From positions 23,967,929 to 24,031,928 of the forward strand of contig CM019173.2 in assembly GCA_009739505.2 (NCBI GenBank): a stretch of 64,000 bases of DNA, written 5' to 3'. Source of the DNA: Apolygus lucorum (taxonomy: Eukaryota > Arthropoda > Insecta > Hemiptera > Miridae). Of the stretch, positions 34,289-45,172 are shown one piece after another. Both the position numbers and the translations under genes were made by a program. Each line of letters opens with the position of its first letter. Position 1 is the stretch's first letter. The notes beneath the pieces were generated by a model. It made no database searches, had not been told where the DNA came from, and saw only the letters and a list, made by a program, of their open reading frames with translations.

Positions 34289-35459
34289 TTTGGATGGGTA
34301 TCGATTAATTTGTCAAATAATCGATGTTTTTTAAAAATCTATGTTCACTGGGTTCGATTAATCGGGTAATCGATTATTCGCTCCTCCTGTTATCAATTAT
34401 CTCTAATTAGTTTGTTATTGATAGTACCTAATTACCTTATTACGTTATTATTTACCTACTATTACCTACTTACGTTACTGTAAAATGCATTTTGTAATAA
34501 CTTTGTAAAAATCCTACAAAACCTGGTATCATAATGTTGGAAACAGATGGCGGAGACTTTTCCTGGGGTTTCTAAAATTGCCTTGAAATACGTGCCTGCA
34601 GTGGCTTTATTTTCTGAAGCTGGCCAAATTTTAAGGGAACAGAGGAATCAGCTAACCACCGAACAACAACAACAACAAACTCCTCTTTCTGAAGGACATT
34701 GATGAAAACAATAGGAGCGTATATTTAAATCATTATACTTTTTACTTTTTTAAATCGTTACGTTTACTCCTACTTGGAATGTAATTTTAATTTTTGATAT
34801 TTTCCACGTTGAGTTAGTTGTTTTGACATTGATATGTCTTTTGGCTGGGGATCAAGGAATTTTTTGCAACACTTTTTTTTTTGCCACAAAACAGTAAACA
34901 AAATCATAGCTACATATCGGTAGCAATGAAGCAAGGTTTTTGAGAATACTGCGAACAAACGTCTAAATCACACCTACAGCATTAGTTAATGTTTCCTCCG
35001 CTAGGGATAGTAAAGCATTTTTCCCTTGAATCACCTGCATCGCATTATCTCAAGCTTTACCAAAATAGGTAACTGAGCTTATCTTATGTGATTCAAAGGA
35101 AAAACGCTTTATTATCCCTAGCAGAGGATACATGAACTAGTGCTGCCGGTGTGGTTTGGAAAAAAAATTCTGTTTATTCATTGAAAAATCATTCATAAAA
35201 TATCTTGTTGGTATTTTATTTCATCATTTTAATTTTCAAATTACACTTACAACAAAGGAAATATCCATGATCTGCTGTTTTTCACTCTTAGAGAAAAATT
35301 TCTTCGTGTTTTTAGAAAATTCATTGTAATCACCCAATTTTCTTGATATAATCAATTAATCGATGTTTGAGGGTTCGATTAATCGTCGAATCGATTAATC
35401 CAGATGAAATGAACGTTGATTTCATTAATCGACTATTCGTTGGTCGATACCCATCCCTG
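34289..35459. mobile_element. hAT-type element with 8-bp target duplication
   Basis: The ends are inverted (TTTGGATGGGTATCGATTAA at left; TCGATACCCATCCCTG at right) and flanked by the 8-bp direct repeat ATTCTAAC (34281-34288, 35460-35467). An 8-bp duplication and CAGGGATGGG-like end fit the hAT superfamily. ATCGATTAATCG-type words recur near both ends. A further inverted pair (34979-35045 and 35085-35148, sharing GCTAGGGATA and GAATCAC) sits inside. No transposase frame, so it is non-autonomous. Confidence 0.85.
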
Positions 35460-35469
35460 ATTCTAACTG

Positions 35470-35890
35470 AGGAGAGTCTAGCCCCCAGAAAGTATTGTCA
35501 GGTTTCAGCGCTACCTACCGCCACTTCAGCGAACTATTATCCTTTTTCAGCTTGATGTGAGCGTGGTCAAGCGGCATTTCTGAAAAGTAGGCTTACCTCG
35601 GTTTTACCGTTCATTTATAAGTTTGGCGGCTCTACTTCCCTGCCGTTTTAAATTGCGAGGAAAAGGAGCTTGTTATTGCATTTTTGTGTTTTGGAGTGAC
35701 GAATAAAGCAGAATGCATTATTATAGTAGAGATAACTGCAAGTTATCTTGGGATAATTGCAATTTAGAGGAGCGACGGTAATGCGGTCGCGAGCGTGATC
35801 ACCTGATAAGATATCACAAATGGTAGTTCGTTGAAGTGGCGGTAGGTAGCGCTGAAACATGACAACACTTTCTGGGGGCTAGACTCTCCT
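35470..35890. mobile_element. MULE-type MITE with 67-bp inverted repeats and 9-bp target duplication
   Basis: Inverted repeats 35470-35536 and 35824-35890 (AGGAGAGTCTAGCCCCCAGA...) differ at three positions by my count. The flank is the 9-bp direct repeat TTCTAACTG (35461-35469, 35891-35899). Long inverted repeats with a 9-bp duplication are characteristic of Mutator-like elements. The 290-bp interior is non-coding. Its left target copy overlaps the right target copy of the adjacent hAT element. Confidence 0.85.
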
Positions 35891-35899
35891 TTCTAACTG

Positions 35900-37267
35900 C
35901 GGATATTAACTGAGCTGGGTATCTTTATCCTCCTTGTCTGAATCTGTCAATCAAAGGTACTGCTGGAGGCTCCATCAAGGACATTTATTCTAGTGTATTT
36001 GTAATTACTGCACTTATATTGTATTTTTGGCTTCCTAGCAGTATTTCATTGGTCTCTGAGATCTGCCTGGTGTTGATGGCCAGCAGGACGACCCGTTTGT
36101 TGCTTCCAATTCCACAACGAAGGATAACATTCGAATTCCCTGGCTCTCATAATTGTGAACCCATTGCTATGAAGAGTCATTTCATGGAGGAGCTTGTTAT
36201 TTATCATTCTTTTAGAAGCACGGAGTTCCAGTCCATCCAGCTGGCCTCAGTCTAGAAATCAGCTTATTCAGGAAATTGATAGACACCGAATCGATTTTTT
36301 CCGAACCCTTTTTACGAACATCTTCAATTCTCTTTGTGACGAATAACACGAGTCCATTATATTGTCCGAGTTTTCCGTTTCACGCACGAAAAGCGAGGAA
36401 TCCCGGAAGTCGCCCTTCCTTGGTAATTTTGCACCCCCTTCTGTAACACATTCTCCGGACATCGTAAGGGTCCGGTCGAAGGGCCGATCATCCCTTTGAA
36501 GGGCCCCAACGAGTAAAAAGGGCTCCGATCGACCTGAAAACCATTGTTTAACTTCCCGGGACGGAACGAGCGCTTGTCACGCCTTTTCCCTTCCCTTCTC
36601 GTGCCCTTTCTGAGAGGGAAAACCCGGTAGGGAAATTCGTCTTTCCCGAAGATTTTCTCTCATTCGTCACTCCTTTTCCACCGACAAAACCCGTTTGTCG
36701 CTGAGGGTGTACCTAGTCGAGGGTTTTCTAGTTTTGGGGTGCTCCAAACACGGAGGTGTCAGCTTTGAAAACGAGCTTCTGTTCGACAAAAGGGTCCTTC
36801 CTCACCCCTGAAACCAATTTAGATAAAGAAATCTCCTCTCAGACATCGGATGGACAGCACAATTTAATTTATCAATACAACCGTCTGCATCACCATAATC
36901 CCAATGTGTTCCATGTTCACCAACCTTCAATCTTCTCAACCAATTTTTATCAATTTTTGAACTATTAAAAATGTGTATTTATTTCTTAGAGCTTCGCTAT
37001 AATTATTGTAATATTCAGTAATTTCTTTCAAAATCCTCTAATCCATGTGTGAAACGAATGACCTACGATTTTCAAGTATTTCTGAACGCTAAATCACGTG
37101 GTAAAGCATCATAATCCATTCCAGTAACCCATGCAGTTTGCTAGTTAATTCTTCTCTTCTTAAAGTTCCGTCTTCGCTATCGAAGATTGGCTACCACTTT
37201 TCTCTCTCTATCCACCAGTACTGCAGCCCTTGTGATCTCAGTCCACTGGCAGTCTGTATCAGTTAAT
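35900..37267. other. Unassigned segment, partly GC-rich
   Basis: 36270-36740 is GC- and CpG-rich with inverted GAAGGGCC words. No domain in any frame. It may be single-copy DNA. Confidence 0.35.
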
Positions 37268-37275
37268 ATTTTGGG

Positions 37276-38312
37276 CAGAGATGGGCGAATTCTTATTCAT
37301 AAATACGATTATGAATACAAATCATATCTGGGATTTTATGATTATGAATACGAATACGAATACAATCGTATTCACACTTTGCATACGATTTTCCCCCGTA
37401 TTCGTATTTTGAATACGATTTTATGATTTTTTCTATGATTTCCCTAAAAATAGAATTTTTCAAACAATTTTCCCTGAGAATCATACATTTTTAATGATTT
37501 TCTCCCGAACTCTCGACATATTTATGACCTAACATTGTCAAAATAATCAATCATAATTCGAAACGCTCACTAATTCTTATAGGATTTTTCACGCAGAATC
37601 GAATGAGACCAATCCCAGGTCGCTACGACCAACCGAATAGAAAGTACTACGACATTTCCGCTGAAAATCGTGTGTTTTTACGATTTGCACTACAAATTGT
37701 GATTTTTACTGGAATTTTGGTCGTATTTATTCCCTAAAATTTTCAAAATAATTAATAAAAATTCGAAACGCTCGCCAATTCTTGAAGGATTTTTCATGCA
37801 GAATCGAATGAGACCAGCCCCAGGTCGCTATGACCAACTGTATAGAAGTAAAGACAAAATTTCCGGTAAAAATCATAACTTTTTTATGATTTTCAATGCA
37901 AATTGTTCAAAAAAATACGATTTTCAGCGGAAATGTCGTAGTACTTTCTACTCGGTTGGTCGTAGCGACCTGGGTTGGTCTCATTCGATTCTGCGTGAAA
38001 AATCCGATAAGAATTTGTGAGCGTTTCGAATTTTGATTGATTATTTTGACAATGTTAGGTTATAAATATGTCGAGAGTTCGGGAGAAAATCATTTTAAAA
38101 AAGTATGATTTTCAGGGAAAATCGTTAAAAAATTCGAATTTTAGGGAATTCATAGAGAAAATCAATAAATCGTATTCAAAATACGAATACGGGGGAAAAT
38201 CGTATTCAAAGTGTGAATACGATTGTATTCGTATTCGTATTCATGGTCATAAAATCGCAGATACGATTTGTATTCATAATCATATTTATGAATAAGAATT
38301 CGCCCATCTCTG
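37276..38312. mobile_element. 1037-bp hAT-type foldback element
   Basis: Starts CAGAGATGGGCGAATTC and ends with its complement GAATTCGCCCATCTCTG. The 8-bp repeat ATTTTGGG lies on both sides (37268-37275, 38313-38320). The outer ~400 bp on each side are inverted copies rich in GAATACGAATAC and AAATCGTATTC words, so the single strand would fold into a long hairpin. The inner part carries GAATCGAATGAGACC and GTCGCTACGACCAACCG three times (near 37597, 37799 and, inverted, 37955). No transposase frame. Confidence 0.9.
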
Positions 38313-38320
38313 ATTTTGGG

Positions 38321-39256
38321 ATCCGCATCACAGGTCAAAGGTAGAAGACCTCTTTTTGATCGTTAGAAATAGTTCCTTCTTCAAACCTCTCTGCTGCACA
38401 ATGTAATCATTTCGTCCAAAGGATCCTCATCTTCTCGGATCTCGATCTCGCAATCCTTGAGGGCCTTTGCAGACATCCTTGTCCCAATTTGCTAGTGCGT
38501 TGGTTGCAAAATACTGCACTTTCTCGATCTAAAATGGATTTCCTGAGTAGGTACAACGTTTTTACAGTCGAATTCCGCATCACCAGAAGGTAGAAGGAAG
38601 TGGGGGAAGGTTAGCCGGCGGCGTATCTCGCTGCTGATCATGGTAATGAGGTTCAAAGATACCTTTTCTTATACTCATACCAACACTTTTCATAATTTAG
38701 TAGTAAAAACATTGTTTTTTGTTCTCAGAAAAAGTATTCTGGAGAACTTACATTTGGCGAAAATACCAATTTGGGTGTTCCACCGGGTTGGAAAAGTAGT
38801 GTGGAGCTCTCAACCTTCCTCTGTTCTGTGCCCTCGAGGTTTTTGAACCCCCTGACGGTGGATCTGGTTAGAGTAACGACTTCGGGAGGCAAAAGAGTAT
38901 GAACTGCTACCGTCGACGTTAATATTTCATTAAACGGATGGAGAGGTTTGATGGAAGGGGGCAATAACGGCCGAGGGATGGTGGAAGAGGGGCAATGTTG
39001 GAGGGAGTTCACTGTAAATTGCTCATCAACCCCGCGGAATCAATTAGACGCCTCGTTTGCCGTAAGAAAAGTCGCTAGATGGGGATGTCTTGTTTCAAAA
39101 CGTCAAGCTAAAACTGAAAATGGGGTTTTTTTAAATGATTTTAAATTTGGAAACAATATTTGATTTAAAGTGCCGTATAATTTGCGCCGATATTCAGGGA
39201 TTTACATTTGATGATCAGCTTTTGGGTAACTCAGATGGACTCCTTCATGGCCAGAG
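38321..39256. other. Unassigned spacer
   Basis: Frames of 68-95 codons overlap on opposite strands (38640-39012). No motif recognised. Confidence 0.35.
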
Positions 39257-40024
39257 ATGGAGTCTTGGTGTTCCAGTTATGCAATTGCAGACAGGAATGG
39301 AGCCCATGAGACTGGACGTGACCAGCTGGTGCGCCAGGACGGGAAGCTATTCATATTGGGCTGCAGAGACAATGATTGCAGAACAGGAAAAGGAGTTCAG
39401 CTCTGTTCAGCCATCCTGGATAAGCCAAGTTTGCTATCGTTCGTCAGTGCAGAGAAATATGCAATTTCAGACAGGAATGTAGCCCATGAGACTGGACGTG
39501 ACCAGTTGGTGCGCCAGGACGAGAAACTATTCATATTGGGCTGCAGAGACAATGATTGCAGAACAGGAAAAGGAGTTCAGCTCTGTTCAGCCATCCTGGA
39601 TAAGCCGAGTTTGCTATCGTTCGTCAGTGCAGAGAAATATGCAATTTCAGACAGGAATGTAGCCCATGAGACTGGACGTGACCAGTTGGTGCGCCAGGAC
39701 GAGAAACTATTCATATTGGGCTGCAGAGACAATGATTGCAGAACAGGAAAAGGAGTTCAGCTCTGTTCAGCCATCCTGGATAAGCCGAGTTTGCTATCGT
39801 TCGTCAGTGCAGAGAAATATGCAATTGCAGACAGGAATGGAGCCCATGAGACTGGACGTGACCAGCTGGTGCGCCAGGACGGGGAACTATTCATATTGGG
39901 CTGCAGAGACAATGATTGCAGAACAGGAAAAGGAGTTCAGCTCTGTTCAGCCATCCTGGATAAACCGAGTTTGCTATCGTTCGTCAGTGCAGAGAATTTC
40001 TCTACTTGGAGTCAACCAGGATGA
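39257..40024 (+). CDS. Unknown 255-codon frame built of four 60-residue repeats
   Basis: A 180-bp unit is repeated four times (39280-39999) with only a few differences between copies. The frame from ATG 39257 stays open throughout and reads units containing ETGRDQLVRQD, LFILGCRDNDCRTGKG and SLLSFVSAEKYAI, each with three cysteines. No signal peptide, membrane segment or known domain is seen. A second plus-strand phase is also open across much of the array and is closed only where GGAG becomes GTAG, so openness alone is weak evidence. No promoter or splice signals were identified. It could be a tandemly amplified exon piece or a coding-like minisatellite. Confidence 0.3.
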   Translation: MESWCSSYAIADRNGAHETGRDQLVRQDGKLFILGCRDNDCRTGKGVQLCSAILDKPSLLSFVSAEKYAISDRNVAHETGRDQLVRQDEKLFILGCRDNDCRTGKGVQLCSAILDKPSLLSFVSAEKYAISDRNVAHETGRDQLVRQDEKLFILGCRDNDCRTGKGVQLCSAILDKPSLLSFVSAEKYAIADRNGAHETGRDQLVRQDGELFILGCRDNDCRTGKGVQLCSAILDKPSLLSFVSAENFSTWSQPG

Positions 40025-42427
40025 CAAGATTAGGGCCTGGCGATGGGGAGAAGAGCTCTTGAAATACTGTCCACTCGTTTCCTGTCCCTTCCTTGTCTTC
40101 ATGTCTTTGCTGGTGGTTCTGGATCAAACTAGCAAGCCAGAGTCGGAGCTCACAGAAAGGAATTTCAGATTTGCTGCCCAGTCGTAAGACAATAAACTTT
40201 AATAGTGACATCAATGAAATCCTGCTGGCCCTGCAAGTACCTTGTTGCAATACTAATGGATTCCCAAGCAGCAATATTTGCAGTGACAGTGCTCGTACAC
40301 TGGTTTGCTGGTTTCCCTCACCTTCCAGAAAGACCTTAGGATCCTCCCCGTGTTTCATACGGCATTCATTATTGATCCCTTCCTCCATAGGTACCCCTTT
40401 GTTTCCCTGCGAAGGCCGTATCGGAATAAAACATTTTACGCCCCAAGAAAACCCATACTGGACGAATCAATCAACCCAACCCTCCTCTTCTTCTCCTGCC
40501 AGCTTTTTTACTGCCCTGACCGTATTGCAGAATACGAACTGCCGCGTGCCCTCAGGAATCGGTTGTGGGAACATTCCAAGGGTGCAGATGTCATCTTGTT
40601 TTCCCTCGTGCCGTTTTATTTCGTTCTATTTTTCTTTTATTTTTATCGGGAAATCGGCGGTTTTTGATTTGGTTTTTTCCCCCCCTCCCCGGTTTTTGGT
40701 TAAATAAAGAGAGTTTTCTCTCGCGTGCAAAAATAAAACGGACCAAGGATTTTACGGCTCAGACGGTTTTGCTAGGCACAAAGAGAAGCGACTTCTATTC
40801 TGATTGCACTGCACTTCCAACTTTGAATTTATTTTCTCAGTACCTCCATGCTTCTAGCAAAGTTTACCAGAAGTTGTCAACCCATCACTACTGAGTGAAA
40901 GTCTCGTAACCACCCTGAAAGTCGAAATACCTGGGCTCTTGAAATCGAAATTCTTCCCGCTATTTTGCTTTTTGGAAGTTCAACTCTACCCTCCAGATTG
41001 AAGCTAAATTGGAAATGTTTTTTTCTCCGAACGCTGTGGTTCTTTGAAATCCAAATGGATTGAAATTTGTTTGCTATCATCTTGGAGCCGAAACCAAAAA
41101 AAAAAAACGGAATTTGATATGTTTTAGATTAAAAGTCGTTTTTCAAAGGAATTCCTTCAGCAGCAGCATAACGCTGAAAATGGTTCTCCCAGAAGTCCTG
41201 AAGCTGTGGTGTTCCTCATCTTTGCCTCAGCTGTGCCAAAATTCATCGTTCTTCCGAAGGGTTTGCACAATATTGAAATGGTTTTGGAGCTACTGCGTGA
41301 CAGAGCACTGAAAATTATACTTCTTGATTCATACACTCCTCAAGTCAGCAGTGACCATTTGATTTCACTGGATGTTGCTCGGAGTCTACAGCAAAATTAC
41401 TCGTTCTTTCGATGGTTTCACAAAATACTGAAGCTTTTCTAAGTAAGTTGAAGTTCTCCTGATGGTGGTTTTGGGCGTTCAAACAATTACTTCCGACTGT
41501 ATAAGTCATGAACACCCCTACCTGCAGCAGCAGCTGGACGACCTCTTCACTGAAAATCAGTTCAAATTCAGGTAACATTGTTTCTATCAATGTTCAGAAA
41601 CCTGTATTGTAAATTTTCACGACCTACCTACCTATGTAGCGTTATTTATAAAGTAGGGGAAGGACGTGTACCTTGGGCAGATTTTCTTCATTGTTAAATT
41701 TGGGGCAGTTCAAGTAGTTTAAAAAACGTTTTTTCAAGGTATATCAATGCTCTATCTCGTTGGCTTCCAGAATATTTCTGAAAATTTCAAAAAATCTCCA
41801 TGGTTGATGTATTATAATTGATTTTGTAAAAAGTGAATTTTTGCCCAAGGTGCAATCTTTTATTGTACCTTGAGCAACATTGATTGTATTTTGGGAACCC
41901 ATTTTTGGTGTTTCAAACAAATGAAGAAATGGGTGCAAAAAATAGAAAACATGATAGGTAGGTACTATAACTTTCAGGAAACACTTCATTTATAAAAGTA
42001 TAATATTTCATCAAACATTTGTTTAAAATAGGGTTGCAGTAACTTTTGCACGAGCCCAAATAAGACGTAAAACGATATTTTCCCTTGGAAAATATGTATT
42101 GAAAAAATAAAAGTATAAAAATAACGTCTTCACACTATTGATAATTTCAGAACGCGAACACTATAGTTACAAAGGAGTTTCTCGAAGATTACAAATATCT
42201 CAAAAATATTTTATGATACCGTTGACCTCACTCGGCAAACATCATCAATCTGAAAAAATCAATTAGGAAAGTTTTTCTCTCTCCTCAAAAATTACTCAGT
42301 CACTTGGTCACCGTTGGGTTCCAGAACTCGACAGACTTAAATTTTGGCAAGGTTCTGTGTAGAACATTGACCACCTCGTTGGTGAAATCCCACTTTCCTC
42401 CAATCTATTCCTCGGTTGTCTCTTTTA
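40025..42427. other. 2.4 kb without a recognised gene
   Basis: Plus-strand frames 40093-40707 (204 codons) and 40305-40667 overlap in different phases; neither has a domain. Nothing else recognised. Confidence 0.35.
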
Positions 42428-42720
42428 GCGAATTTTCAAGGAAAATGAAGCTATTGTAATGGCCTCAAAATGTTTAGAAACGACTTTTTCGAAAAAAAAG
42501 CAACACCATTGTTTTCTTAACCACACCTTCAACTGAATGATTTCTTTGAAAATTCGCTCATTAATTCATGCTGCATGAATGGACTTTTTTGTGCTGTTAT
42601 CCTACCATTCCCCTTTCTAGATCGTCCAAACCTATTTTGAAAACGTCCGATTCTATTTGGAAAATGTCGAAACCTATTTGGAAAACGTCCAATTCAATTT
42701 GGAAAATGTCGAAACCTATT
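42428..42720 (+). repeat. Duplicated segment, uninterrupted copy, running into a 42-bp array
   Basis: 42428-42620 (GCGAATTTTCAAGGAAAA, GCAACACCATTGTTTTCTTA, ATTCATGCTGCATGAATGGA) recurs at 43216-43426. At TTCTAGA it passes straight into the repeat TCGTCCAAACCTATTTTGAA and about two 42-bp units. This copy is the empty site for the insertion at 43427. Confidence 0.85.
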
Positions 42721-43215
42721 ATGTATGTATATATATATAATGAATACGTGCGTATATTTGTTGTACCCAGAAATGCAGTAGCCGTGTGGGTACTCTATGA
42801 GTTCGTAGAGACCATAACCAGCACGCGCAGTGGAAGCGTGCTGGGCCCATAACCTCTTGCAGAGTTGTTTTTATAATAAACACACTGTTCAATTCAACTT
42901 TTTCTCTCAGAATGAGAAACATTTATTTTATTTCTTAACTACAAAAGTAAAAACAACAACTGTTGAAAATAATCATAATAACGACTTGGACTTGATTCTT
43001 CAACAGAGTAGAACATGAATATGGATTCCTAAGATCTTCAAAGCATACCCAGTGCATACAGTATGTAGGTATGGTATACTGAAAATCGAAAAAACCGACA
43101 ATAGCCGTGTGGGTACTCTTTGAGTTCGTGGAGACGAGTAGAACATGAAAATGAACTTCTAACATCTTCAAAACATACCCAGCAAACCTTTGGGCAATAA
43201 TTTGCAGCGTTTTAT
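42721..43215. repeat. Spacer with short direct repeats
   Basis: GCCGTGTGGGTACTCT plus GAGTTCGT(A/G)GAGAC occurs near 42782 and 43107, and GTAGAACATGAA plus TCTTCAAA(G/A)CATACCCAG near 43008 and 43138. It ends in a family-D-type end GCAATAATTTGCAGCGTTTT (43190-43209). A GTATATATATATA run lies at 42725-42738. Confidence 0.6.
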
Positions 43216-43426
43216 TGGCGAATTTTCAAGGAAAATTTTTCAAAATTTTTCCTCAAAATGTTTAAAATTGACTTTTTTGAAAAATTTTTACACTGAAAAA
43301 AAAAGCAACACCATTGTTTTCTTAACCACACCTTCAACTGAATGATTTCTTTGAAAATTCGCTCATTAATTCATGCTGCATGAATGGACTTTTTCGTGCT
43401 GTTATCCTACCATTCCCCTTTCTAGA

Positions 43427-44101
43427 CGGGGGTTTGCGATGTGCTCCCAGGCTGGTTCGAAACGCATCCGGCGATGTACTCCCAACACAAAACTTTCCTT
43501 CCCACTTTCACAGACTTAGGACTGTCTTCTGAAGAAGGTGTGGTTAAAAATTTTGTGTTGGCTTCATTCAACATTCGTCAAATCATTGATAGATAGTAGT
43601 CAGGAGGTTAAAATATCGGCTGCATACAACATTCGTCAAGTAGTAGGGGGCAGTAGGACCAGTGATAGTTTCTTCGAGACTCTTTTTACATATTCGTACA
43701 AAGGAAGGTCGTGGTGGCGTTTTTTTCGTATCAGGCGCTGGATCCATTCCTGCTTCTGAACTCTTTCGCGACGAGGGAGGTGTTGGGCGTTGGCATCGAC
43801 CGAATGAAGCTTTGTTGAAGCCTTTGTTGGAAGAAGGCAGAAAGCTAGCAATATCCGCAAATAGCATTTGCATTCATATTTTCGTCTTTCCGAGCACAGC
43901 CACCGGTCTTCTCCACACCGTAATGTCTTGTGGAACACAAATTTGTACCCATTATAAAAAATCGCGTCTTTCCCATATTTACTTCCGGCAGTTACAACTT
44001 CGATTCGATTCGCCGTCACGATAAACACTTGAGACTGAACGGACAACGAGATAACGGAGTGCGAGATAACGGTGGCGAAAGTGGGGAGTACATCGCGTCT
44101 G
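43427..44101 (-). mobile_element. Inserted element carrying a FLYWCH zinc finger, 7-bp target duplication
   Basis: The 675-bp unit splits the second copy of the duplicated segment at TTCTAGA, which is present on both sides (43420-43426, 44102-44108). Near the ends, GCGATGT(G/A)CTCCC at left and its complement GGGGAGTACATCGC at right form short inverted repeats. The interior minus strand encodes a FLYWCH-type finger. FLYWCH domains are common in Mutator-like transposons, so a MULE derivative is the likeliest origin, though 7 bp is short for a MULE duplication. No DDE transposase remains. Confidence 0.75.
43636..44046 (-). pseudogene. FLYWCH zinc-finger fragment
   Basis: In the 136-codon minus-strand frame, residues 16-63 (44001-43858) read EVVTAGSKYGKDAIFYNGYK, then FVFHK and DRWLCSERRKYECKC. 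The Phe-Tyr-Gly-Tyr-x-Phe, Trp-x-Cys and Cys-x-Cys pattern matches the FLYWCH family (W49, C51, C59). The closing His-x-His pair is not in this frame; a frameshift after residue 63 would explain the loss. The rest of the frame has no recognisable domain. DNA binding within a transposase-like protein is the known role of the family. Confidence 0.65.
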
Positions 44102-44108
44102 TTCTAGA

Positions 44109-44390
44109 TCGTCCAAACCTATTTTGAAAACGTCCGATTCTATTTGGAAAATGTCGAAACCTATTTGGAAAACGTCCGATTCTATTTGGAAAATGTCGAA
44201 ACCTATTTGGAAAACGTCCGATTCTATTTGGAAAATGTCGAAACCTATTTGGAAAACGTCCAATTCTAATAGGAAACTGTCGAAACCTCGTTAGAAAACG
44301 TCCAATTCAATTTGGAAAATGTCGAAACCTATTTTGAAAAATGTCCATTTCTATTTGCAAAATGTCGAATTCAATTTGGAAATGCTATAA
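44109..44390 (+). repeat. Array of 42-bp units
   Basis: About six units of GAAACCTATTTGGAAAACG / TCCGATTCTATTTGGAAAAT, decaying at the right end. The minus strand reads a 14-residue repeat (DVFQIGFDIFQIES), open to 43979 because 42 is divisible by three. The same array starts at 42622-42720. Confidence 0.9.
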
Positions 44391-45172
44391 ATCGCCAAAT
44401 TTAATATATCGATGTATTGTTGCCATCCCAAGCACGTCAAATCGCTGAAAAGTTGAAGATGGCAAGATATTAGAGATGACCCGTAATGTTTTGTTCTTCC
44501 GGATTAGAGATTTTCATTGTCGAGGGAAACTCCCAGCTGCTCTGTGTAGGGAGCTCGAAACCAACTCTGAACGCACTAATGTGGCAGCTGAATTTCTCTG
44601 AGAGCCGACGACCCTAATTTGACATCAGAAACCCCGAAACTCCCTTCTATATTGCAAAGTTTCTCCGTTTCCGATGAAATTTTCAATTTGATTTTAATGG
44701 AGAGCGGCGGATCGGGAAAACTTCGCGGAATGTTTAATTGATTCAAAAGTTTGATCCTGAAATAGAGGTTTTCACGGTGATGAATTTCAATTGTTTAAAA
44801 GCCAACGGGTTTCCCGGAGTTTCCACGGTGCGTCATGAATTTTTATGTACCCGTTTTATCCGAATTCACGGATATATGCATAATGGAATATGGCCTGGGA
44901 CGAAACACACAGTTCTAATTGACATATCTTAGCGAAGGGTTAGCCCATTAGGCAAATGTTTCAGAGTGCTGTTCGAGGTACCATCCGTAGGAAGGAAAGT
45001 GACAACCGAAACTGATGGGTACATAATTAATGAACCAGGGGGGGTGGGAGGTAGATTGTTTATTCAGCTCGGCCGAGGGTGGTCTCTCGACTCTTGATGG
45101 CGGAACCTTGTTTTGTTCGATATGATGGACAGGTGGAGTTTTCGACGGCAGGGGAAGTTGCATAATGTAGTC
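44391..45172. other. Unassigned spacer
   Basis: No gene, RNA or repeat recognised. Confidence 0.35.

Noticed and set aside
40093..40707. 204-codon plus-strand frame as a gene
   Set aside because: Overlaps two other open phases, composition-driven Ser/Phe/Pro text, no motif.
43583..43873. Second protein from the other minus-strand phase in the FLYWCH element
   Set aside because: No motif; probably the shifted continuation or a chance frame.
44109..44390. Repeat protein from the 14-residue minus-strand frame
   Set aside because: Frame is open only because the unit length (42 bp) is divisible by three; units decay at one end and no start or domain supports a gene.
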